Source: Mesotoga prima MesG1.Ag.4.2
GTDB taxonomy: Bacteria > Thermotogota > Thermotogae > Petrotogales > Kosmotogaceae
Assembly (NCBI RefSeq): GCF_000147715.2
Contig: NC_017934.1
Coordinates: 620,001 to 684,000, forward strand
Length of the DNA: 64,000 nt
Reading direction: 5' to 3'
The position numbers were made by a program, and so were the translations under genes. Positions 54,202-61,647 of this stretch are shown here, in pieces (the first letter of the stretch is position 1; each line of letters opens with the position of its first letter). The notes under the pieces are model-generated. The model saw only the letters and a list, made by a program, of their open reading frames with translations, searched no databases and was not told the DNA's origin.

Positions 54202-56550
54202 ATGGAATCCGACAGGAGAAATCTGTTCAGTTCAGTGAGAAGAATAATCTCGGTTCTTGTTGGCAATGAAAAGAGCTTGCAAAAGATCAAAAAGGCTCTT
54301 TCAATTATCGGTGATTCTCTTTCTGTCAATAGTCTTACTTTTTGCACAGTTGAAAGCGCTCATCATAGTTCTTCTTATATCAAGATGGTTTGCGATTGGA
54401 GAAAAGAATCAGACTCCGTAATTTGCGTCTCGAGTTCGAGAAGTGGAGATAGTAGAAAATCAAAACTTGAGAATTTAATAAGAAAAAGCAGAGCAAATAC
54501 AGTTTCGGAAGCTGGAAAAGGCGTCTTGTTAATCAAGAGCCCTCCTGGATTGCCGGAGTGTGTTCTGGTCTTAGAGATCGAATTGCATGAGAGAAATCTG
54601 TCTGTGGAGGAAAAGGACTTTGTGAAATGTGCGATTCAATTGTTGGCGCTCATGACTGGAGAAGAGTTCAGCGAAGAGACTGGAAATAACGAAAAGTCAC
54701 TTCTTCAGGAAAGACTACTAAGAAGCGATGAACTGCTGAAGAATTTCGAAGGCAACGTCTTGGACATTCTTGCCGTAGTTGACGGAGGACTGGTTTTCAC
54801 CTATGTTTCCCCCTCGGTGGTCAACACATTGGAGTTTATGCCTGAAGACCTGGTTGGGAAAAATGCTCTGGATCTCATTGACTCAAGGGATCGCAAGAGA
54901 GTTGTTGAAGAGTCCAAGGTTCTTCTGAGAGAAAAGAAACACGGTTGCTTCAGATATAGAGCAAGAACTAAGAGCGGCGGAATATTGTGGATGGAGACAG
55001 CTGTAAGTCCTTTGTTTAATGGGAAAGAAGTCGAGGGTTGGACGATGTCGTCACGGGATGTCACCGGTGAGATGAAGCTGCAGGCCGAATTGAAAGCCAG
55101 AGATAGTATGATGGTCTTCATGAACGATCTTTACGTTCTGATTCTGAGCGGTGATAATCTTCATGAAGCGGCCTCCAAGATTGTGAATCGCGCATACGAA
55201 GAGAAGGGAATGGTCGGTTGCAAGATCACATTTAGTGAGGATGAATATCTTGATCTTGAGGTTTCGAGAGGCGACACCGAGGCATTTCCGCTGAATCTCA
55301 TGAAGGACTCAAAGGCTCAGGAAACCCTCAGAGAAAATCGAATAATCGTTCAAAATACAGCCATCGAAGGAAAGGAACTGAGATACATATGCATAGCGCT
55401 TGAATCGAACAACGAGATTGCTGGTTACTTTGAAACCCTTACAGAACGCGTGACTGGTCTTTCCGAAGAAAGCATAAATCTGTACAGACTAGTTGGGACT
55501 ACGGTCTCTCTTTCTCTCACAAAAATCAAAAATCTTGTTGCAACGAGGAGAAATCACATCACATCACAGTCATTGATAAAGGCAACCGAAGCGATAACTA
55601 AAGATCTGAATATGAGAACGGTAATAGAATCTATTGTTCGGGGTCTGAGACAAGTAATACCGTTCTACAGCGCTGCAGTTGAGTTAGTTGAAGGGGATCA
55701 TTTAATCATTGTCGGTGGGAGCTGGCCTGGAAAAAATTCCTTTGTCGGGACCAAATTCACGATGGAAGAAGGAAGTCCCGGTTTCGATGTAGTAAGAAAC
55801 AAGAAAATCATTCTAGCAGAAGATGCTCAGAGAGCATACCAACAATTCAACAGGCCAGACTTCAAATTTATAAAATCTTGGATGGGCGTGCCTTTGGTTA
55901 TTGGAGATGAAACGATTGGAATGATCGCCGTCGATAGCGAGGAGGGCGGAAAGTTTAAGAATCGTCATCTTGACGCCCTCAAGGCATTTGCAGATATTGC
56001 TGCGATTGGCATAAACAACGCCCGTCTTCATGAGGAGGTGAGAGATCTCTCGGTGAGGGACTATCTTACTGGTGCTTACAACCGGCGAGGTCTGTTTGAG
56101 CATGGAGAACGGGAAATCGAGAAGGCAAAACGATATGACACAAAAATGGGATTGATAATGTTCGACATAGATAATTTTAAGAATATGAATGACATGCTTG
56201 GACATCTAGCCGGAGACTTTGTCTTAAAAAGGGTTGCAAACATATGTACCAAGATTCTACGAGCCGCAGATATTTTTGCGAGATATGGTGGCGATGAATT
56301 CATAATACTATTGCCGATGACTGATATCACGAACACCGAAGAAGCTGCCACAAGGATTTGTCGTTCTCTTGAAGATTCAAGAATAATATATAAGAGAATC
56401 CCAATAAAGGTTCGTGCCAGCTTCGGAATTGCCAATTTTGAAGGACATGAAGATGAACTTGAAGACATGATCAGGAGGGCAGACAGAAATCTGTATGTCT
56501 CCAAAAGATCCGGGGGCAACAAAGTTACCGGGGGACGAAACTATGGCTAA
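54202..56550 (+). CDS. PAS-GAF-GGDEF diguanylate cyclase
   Basis: 782 residues, soluble. An N-terminal GAF-like part (1-165) is followed by a PAS domain at about 180-295 (DILAVVDGGLVFTYVSPSVV, WTMSSRDVTGEMKLQ), a GAF domain at 455-610 and GGDEF at 615-780: DYLTGAYNRRGLFEHGEREI and RYGGDEFIILLP. The inhibitory RxxD site is present as RAAD, five residues before GGDEF. It should make cyclic di-GMP and be product-inhibited. CCGGAGGG precedes the ATG. The stop overlaps the start of the next, broken HD-GYP gene by 8 bases. Confidence 0.92.
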   Translation: MESDRRNLFSSVRRIISVLVGNEKSLQKIKKALSIIGDSLSVNSLTFCTVESAHHSSSYIKMVCDWRKESDSVICVSSSRSGDSRKSKLENLIRKSRANTVSEAGKGVLLIKSPPGLPECVLVLEIELHERNLSVEEKDFVKCAIQLLALMTGEEFSEETGNNEKSLLQERLLRSDELLKNFEGNVLDILAVVDGGLVFTYVSPSVVNTLEFMPEDLVGKNALDLIDSRDRKRVVEESKVLLREKKHGCFRYRARTKSGGILWMETAVSPLFNGKEVEGWTMSSRDVTGEMKLQAELKARDSMMVFMNDLYVLILSGDNLHEAASKIVNRAYEEKGMVGCKITFSEDEYLDLEVSRGDTEAFPLNLMKDSKAQETLRENRIIVQNTAIEGKELRYICIALESNNEIAGYFETLTERVTGLSEESINLYRLVGTTVSLSLTKIKNLVATRRNHITSQSLIKATEAITKDLNMRTVIESIVRGLRQVIPFYSAAVELVEGDHLIIVGGSWPGKNSFVGTKFTMEEGSPGFDVVRNKKIILAEDAQRAYQQFNRPDFKFIKSWMGVPLVIGDETIGMIAVDSEEGGKFKNRHLDALKAFADIAAIGINNARLHEEVRDLSVRDYLTGAYNRRGLFEHGEREIEKAKRYDTKMGLIMFDIDNFKNMNDMLGHLAGDFVLKRVANICTKILRAADIFARYGGDEFIILLPMTDITNTEEAATRICRSLEDSRIIYKRIPIKVRASFGIANFEGHEDELEDMIRRADRNLYVSKRSGGNKVTGGRNYG

Positions 56551-59196
56551 GAGAGAATGGCAGATAAGAAGTGAACGTTTAGGCCTTGAAGCGCAGCTAA
56601 GGGAAAGAAATAAAGAACTTAAACTTCTATATGATTTCTCAAGATTAGTTGACAAAGCAGAGAAATCTATTGACGACATTCTGATGGGTCTCCTGAGAAT
56701 CCTTTCCGATGCTTTTCAGAACCTGAGAGCGCGTGTGCCGTGATCGTCTACAGTGCCAGAGTGTATGAATCGAGAAGAGTCTTCAAGAAGTGATCGCTTT
56801 ATACGTAACCAATGATAGTAAGAGGCAATGAGGTCGGGAGCGTAACGGTCTATTATTATTGAGACGGGAAAATCGCCTTCCTCTATGAGTAGTCTCAAAT
56901 GGTTCTCTCGGTAACAGAGAGACTCGGGAAAATAATTCAATCATCGAGGTGTCAAGGATGCTCATTGAAAACAAAGAGCAGTACCGCGCTAACCTCTCAA
57001 GTATTGGTGATGCAGTTCTTTCGATGGATGCTTTTGGAATAGTCACTTTTGTTAACGAAGTTGCCTGCAGTCTTATTGGTCTTAGCGAAAGCAGCACCAT
57101 CGGCAAGAGAGTTTCTGAAGTTATGGAGATCTTTAGTGAAGATTCAGATGAACCTGCAATTATTCCAGTAGAGCATGTGCTAGAAACCGGCAAAAAGGTT
57201 GGACTGGCAAATCATACTGCGCTCAGATCAAAGAACGGAAAAATCTACTCAATTGCCGATTCTGCAGCTCCGATATCTAGAGAAGACGGTGAAACAACTG
57301 GTGTTATTCTTGTCTTCAAAGATCTGACCGAAGAGAGAAAAAAAGAAGGGAGAATCATACAAAGTGAGGCCCGATTCCAAGAGTTGATAGAAAATACGAA
57401 TGGAGGCCTGTTAATTCTGGACAGTGGAGATGGAGAACGATTTATTCTGAAGGAATTCAAGGCGCCTCTCGAAAATCTTGATAGAACTGGACTCGGGACC
57501 TTTGGCAAGGAGTTAAGGGATGTTTTTACCGGTGTCGAGAAGAGTGGTCTCTTCGAAGCAGTGAGAAAGGTGTGGAAGACCGGGACCCCTGAGAAAGTAG
57601 AGGCCGAGAAATATGTTTGCGGAGATCAAGAAGGTTGGTGGACAAATTATGTGTATAAACTTCCTTCTGGTGAGGTTGACAGCCTCTGCTACGATGTGTC
57701 TGAATCACTCAGAATTCAAGAATTCAAAAAGAAAACGAACGATGGCCTTCTCACACTGACAAAAATGGCTGCTGGCAGTGGTTTCTCACTGGATGAGTTT
57801 ATGAAGAGCGCCGTAAGAATAGTAGGCTCTTCTCTTTGTGTTTATCGTGCCGGGATCTATATGCTAAACAGAATTGGTGAGATGGATCTGATTATTAGCT
57901 TTGACCTGGTTGATGGAGAGGCAAGAGAAGATAAGTCGAGAGCTATGGATCGAGATCTCGCTTCCGAATATCTTCACTTGATTCAAGCAAAGAGATTCTT
58001 CAGCATTTCCGACGTGAACCAGGCAGAAAAAAGCAACTTCATCGCCAGTTTGCAAGAGGTTGGAGTAGAAGCGATTCTAGATATCCCCTTGAGGATCAGA
58101 GGGATCATCGTGGGATCACTATTTTGCGACATGAACACAGCAAGGCAATGGTCTTCAGATGAAATGAACTTTGCCGCGTCCGTAGGTGATGTTCTGACGC
58201 TTGCTCTTGAAGAAGATGAGCCTGTTAATAGTGAGCATCGCTACAAGAGCTTCTTCAAAATGAACGGTGCGACAATGCTTCTCATAGATTCGGCAACGGG
58301 TTCAATCGTAGATTCTAACGAAGCTGCATGCAAATTCTACGAATATGATCTCGGTACGCTAAAAGGGTTGTCCATAGAGGATTTGGCTGCAAATAATGAA
58401 TCCCTGGTTGAGATATGTAACCTAGCTGCTGGAAGATCTTCTAGTGTAGTCTCCAGGCAGAAAAAGTCCTCTGAAAAAGTAGTCGACGTCGAGATTTTTG
58501 CTGCTCCTTTTAGCACTGAAAATATGGATCTGGTTAGCCTGATAGTTGTCGACATAACGGAAGTCCTTGCCGCAAAAAATAAACTTTCGGAAGCTTTGGG
58601 GAGATTGCACACTGCTCTTGAAGGAGCTGTAAACCTTGTTAGCAAGGTAGTAAAGGCGAGAGATCCATGCACGGCAGGCCATCAGAAGAACGTGAGTCGT
58701 TTAGCTACTGCCATTGCAGAGCGGCTCGGCCTGGATGATAATAGGAGTACAACCGTCAGAATTGCCGGCTTGCTGCACGATGTCGACAAGGTTTCGATTC
58801 CGGTTGAGATACTTTCAAAGCCGGTTCGACTTACTGATCTTGAGTGGTCTTTGATCAAGCGCCATCCAATAGTCGGCTACGAAATCCTTCGCGATGTAAA
58901 ACTTGGTGGGCCAATAGCGGAGATTGTCAAGAACCATCACGATAGGATAAACGGATCAGGTTATCCAGAAGGACTTACGGTATCAGAACTATCTTTAGAA
59001 TCAAGAATCGTGGCAGTGGCCGATATGGTGGAGGCAATGGTCTCTCACAGACCGTAGAGCATCTAGGGGATTGGGCGAAGCTGTGCAAGAGATCAAGAGC
59101 AACTCTGGTGTTCTTTACGATGAAGAAGTAGTTGACGCTTGTCTAGCTGTAATCGATTCGGGTTTCAAGAATGATAGGTCTGATGGCAGATTATAG
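56543..59196 (+). pseudogene. PAS-GAF-HD-GYP phosphodiesterase gene with several frameshifts
   Basis: Opens at ATG 56543 (GGGGGACG upstream) with MAKREWQIRSERLGLEAQLR, then breaks near 56720. Between 56720 and 56950 coding fragments continue in changing frames: PESACAVIVYSARVYESRR, VTNDSKR, GSVTVYYY, DGKIAFLYE and VLSVTERLGKIIQSS. The long frame from about 56949 carries two PAS regions, a GAF and an HD-GYP domain (LLHDVDKVSIPVEILS, HHDRINGSGYPEGL). At 59055 a one-base deletion after SHRP ends it. Restoring one base gives YRASRGLGEAVQEIKSNSGV to TAG 59194-59196. The HD-GYP residues themselves are intact, but a full product cannot be made. Confidence 0.82.
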
Positions 59197-59213
59197 ATTG
59201 TTGGAGGTAGAGA

Positions 59214-59381
59214 ATGAACGTATTTATAGTTATTCTGGCGATTTTCGGAGGGCTGGTTTTTTTGGGTCTTGCGGTGAAGCTCGCCTTCTTCGGACTCCGG
59301 GTAATTTTTGGTCTTGCCTTTGTTGGGCTGATTGTTTTCGCGATTATTTGGCTTCTTTCGAAGGTCCTTTTACTGTTTTAG
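59214..59381 (+). CDS. Small hydrophobic membrane protein
   Basis: 55 residues, MNVFIVILAIFGGLVFLGLA then two further hydrophobic stretches, ending LSKVLLLF. Nearly the whole chain is membrane helix, probably two helices. The ribosome site TTGGAGGTAG is strong and ideally placed. It is 17 bases after the HD-GYP pseudogene and may have been co-transcribed with it. The family is unrecognised. A longer overlapping frame (59171-59575) in another phase has no ribosome site and looks like a shadow. Confidence 0.6.
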   Translation: MNVFIVILAIFGGLVFLGLAVKLAFFGLRVIFGLAFVGLIVFAIIWLLSKVLLLF

Positions 59382-59598
59382 TTTTTCTGATTGTCGGGAA
59401 TACTGAGGACTTTGCCCTTGACACCCGATTCGTTTCAATTCCGAATGGGTGGATTTTTCAAGTTGAATCTTCATTGGCGGTTGAATGCTTTTGTAGATTA
59501 GATCATTTTTCTGAGGATAGATTGAGAAAAGTCGTACCATACTGCCTGTGCCGAGAATTTCTGGGTAGAGTCTAAGTTTTAATTGGGGAGTGAAAATT

Positions 59599-60339
59599 AT
59601 GAAAAGGGGTAATACTTACATCTTGTTGATTGCAACAATATCACTGACTGCAGTTCTTACCCTGAGCGTGCTCAATTTTCTCAGACCTTATCCACCTAGT
59701 AAAGAGGCCTATTACTCTCTTTCGAGTTCAGATGAAGTTATCTACTGTTTCAAAGATGGAACTCACATCTTCACTCCTGCGAAAGGAAGTGAGATTGGAA
59801 TAGTGTTCTATCCCGGTGGCCTCGTTGATCCAGTATCATATGCTCCACTTCTTAAGAGAATCGCCACAAGCGGTGTTTCATGTTTCCTTGTGGAAATGCC
59901 CCTTAATCTTGCCGTACTTTCTCCAAACAGAGCAGAAAATATCTTGAAAGACAATCCAGAGATTAAGAGATGGATTTTGGCCGGGCATTCTCTTGGGGGT
60001 TCAATGGCAGCGAAATTTGCTTACGATAATCAGGGCAGAGTCGACGGTCTCATTTTGCTTGCCGCCTATCCCGGTAAAGACACTTCTCTATCTGAATCAG
60101 GTATTCATGTACTGTCGATTTATGGTAGCAACGATAAAGTACTTGACATTGAAGCTCTGGAGAGCGGAAAAGCTCTACTCCCTGAAGGAACAACTTACTT
60201 GACGCTGCGTGGGGGGAATCATGCGCAATTCGGATACTATGGACCACAGAGAGGGGACGGAGATGCATTAATAACCCTTCTCGAGCAACAAGAAATGACC
60301 GTCAGCGCGGTTCTATCATTCATTGACAATGCGATGTAA
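59599..60339 (+). CDS. Alpha/beta hydrolase, membrane-anchored or exported
   Basis: About 246 residues from the ATG at 59599 (GGGGAG eight bases upstream; a GTG at 59590 is the alternative). N-terminal hydrophobic anchor YILLIATISLTAVLTLSVLNFL. The hydrolase core shows IGIVFYPGGLVDPVSYAPLL (oxyanion region), the nucleophile elbow WILAGHSLGGSMAAKF (Ser in GHSLG), the acid in YGSNDKVLDIE and a terminal His in RGGNHAQFGYYG. It resembles the Abhydrolase_5 group. The substrate is unknown. Confidence 0.88.
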   Translation: MKRGNTYILLIATISLTAVLTLSVLNFLRPYPPSKEAYYSLSSSDEVIYCFKDGTHIFTPAKGSEIGIVFYPGGLVDPVSYAPLLKRIATSGVSCFLVEMPLNLAVLSPNRAENILKDNPEIKRWILAGHSLGGSMAAKFAYDNQGRVDGLILLAAYPGKDTSLSESGIHVLSIYGSNDKVLDIEALESGKALLPEGTTYLTLRGGNHAQFGYYGPQRGDGDALITLLEQQEMTVSAVLSFIDNAM

Positions 60340-60353
60340 TCCTAATTTTGAGA

Positions 60354-60794
60354 TTATTTTGCCAGCTGATATATCAGAACGCCCGAAAGCATTAGGAACA
60401 ATCCAATGACTTTGGAGGGAGTTAGATCGATAGGCAGCTCGCCAAAGAGTCCTGCAACACTTATGATAAGTGCAAAGACTATCTGGGTTACTACAATTAT
60501 TACGATCGCTCTGCTCGCACCTAGAGAAGATACACCTTGAGAAATACTTAGGATTATCAAGACACCTATGAATCCAGCGGTGTAGTAGAGTGGATTGAGT
60601 CCTTTAAGTGACTCTAGGGTCATTTCGCCCTTACCGAAGAAAAAGAGAAGTACCGAGGCAAGGAGAAATCCCGTTCCGTGTATGAAGAAGTTTGAACCGA
60701 AGAATCCAATTTTCTCCCCCAGTCTTGCACTAAAAACACTTTGCATAGCGATTACAATCCCAGCTGCTATTGCGAAAAATACCCCTCTAATCAT
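60354..60794 (-). CDS. DMT-type membrane protein (DUF606/YdcZ-like)
   Basis: About 146 residues from the ATG at 60794, with GGTGAG seven bases upstream. Five hydrophobic helices and the pattern AAGIVIAMQSVFSARLGEKIG and SQGVSSLGASRAIVIIVVTQIV match the short DUF606 branch of the drug/metabolite transporter superfamily, which usually works as a dimer. The substrate is unknown. It converges with the hydrolase gene, with only 14 bases between the stops. Confidence 0.82.
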   Translation of the reverse strand: MIRGVFFAIAAGIVIAMQSVFSARLGEKIGFFGSNFFIHGTGFLLASVLLFFFGKGEMTLESLKGLNPLYYTAGFIGVLIILSISQGVSSLGASRAIVIIVVTQIVFALIISVAGLFGELPIDLTPSKVIGLFLMLSGVLIYQLAK

Positions 60795-61143
60795 CCCATG
60801 TCTCACCCATCTGTCTTTGAAGTTGGAAATTTCACTTCCAGAATCAAACTTTCATCTTTTACTCCCTATAAAACCATCATAGCTGAGATTCACCAAAACT
60901 CTGTTAAGAAAGTTTCATGTTCAAGCCACACCAAAATCTCACTCAGTGAGTAAAAAATCGTAGTTTAAAGGCAATTTTTGTTTTGGTTTTGGTGTACTTG
61001 GTCATAATGAAGTACATGACTGGGTCGTTTTCCTTCAAGAAAAGGCATAACGAAATTTTGTGTTTTCGTTAGTTCGAGGGCATAGAGAACCTCATTTTTC
61101 TTTGATAAGCTTGAAATCGGATCGGATTTTAAGGCTTCTTGTA

Positions 61144-61495
61144 CTAACACGAGAAACTTTCTTGGAAATCAACCAAAATCCAGTAGGCCTGCCTTCCGTT
61201 TTCGTCTGTCGATTTTGCTCCAACAACGACGAATTTCCCAGCGCCTATTCTTGCAAATGCGTGTGGTTCAAATGAATCCACATTAAAAGCCTCATGAGTC
61301 AATACTTTTTCTTCTGAGTAATTCCATTTAACATAAAATTGTTCGATTCTAAACTAGTCCTTGTGAAAACTGCACGTAATGTGTATTGCTCAATCACTGA
61401 GGCGTGTTCTATTTCTCCCGAAACGAAGTTAACTATCCGAATTTTGGTCTTAATCTAGTTTTCAGACACTCCTTAGAAAAAGTCTACGATTTGTA
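61144..61495 (-). pseudogene. Decayed fragment of a propeller-like secreted protein gene
   Basis: Reading from about 61495 to the TAG at 61146-61144, coding fragments occur in two phases: KTKIRIVNFVSGEIEHASVI and EQYTLRAVFTRTSLESNNF, then after a shift KWNYSEEKVLTHEAFNVDSF and FARIGAGKFVVVGAKSTDEN, ending DFQESFSC. In-frame stops also occur upstream. The GKFVVVGAKSTDENGRQ pattern recalls the repeats of the surface propeller gene at 17.7 kb. There is no start codon or complete domain. The flanks (60795-61143 and 61496-61647) hold no gene I can support. Confidence 0.5.
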
Positions 61496-61647
61496 AGGAC
61501 TCGTCCTGCAAACTAATATAAGGAAGCAGCGATTTCAACTGTGGGGAGTAGCAAGAGATGATCTTTCATAGAATTTCTAGATTCAGGTATACGAGTAATA
61601 TAATCAGTCTATGACCTGCTAATTCTTTTTCAGAGGGTGATGCACAA

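Noticed and set aside
59171-59575. 134-codon plus-strand frame overlapping the small membrane protein
   Set aside because: It starts inside the HD-GYP pseudogene end, lacks a ribosome site, and is out of phase with the clear hydrophobic frame that has one.
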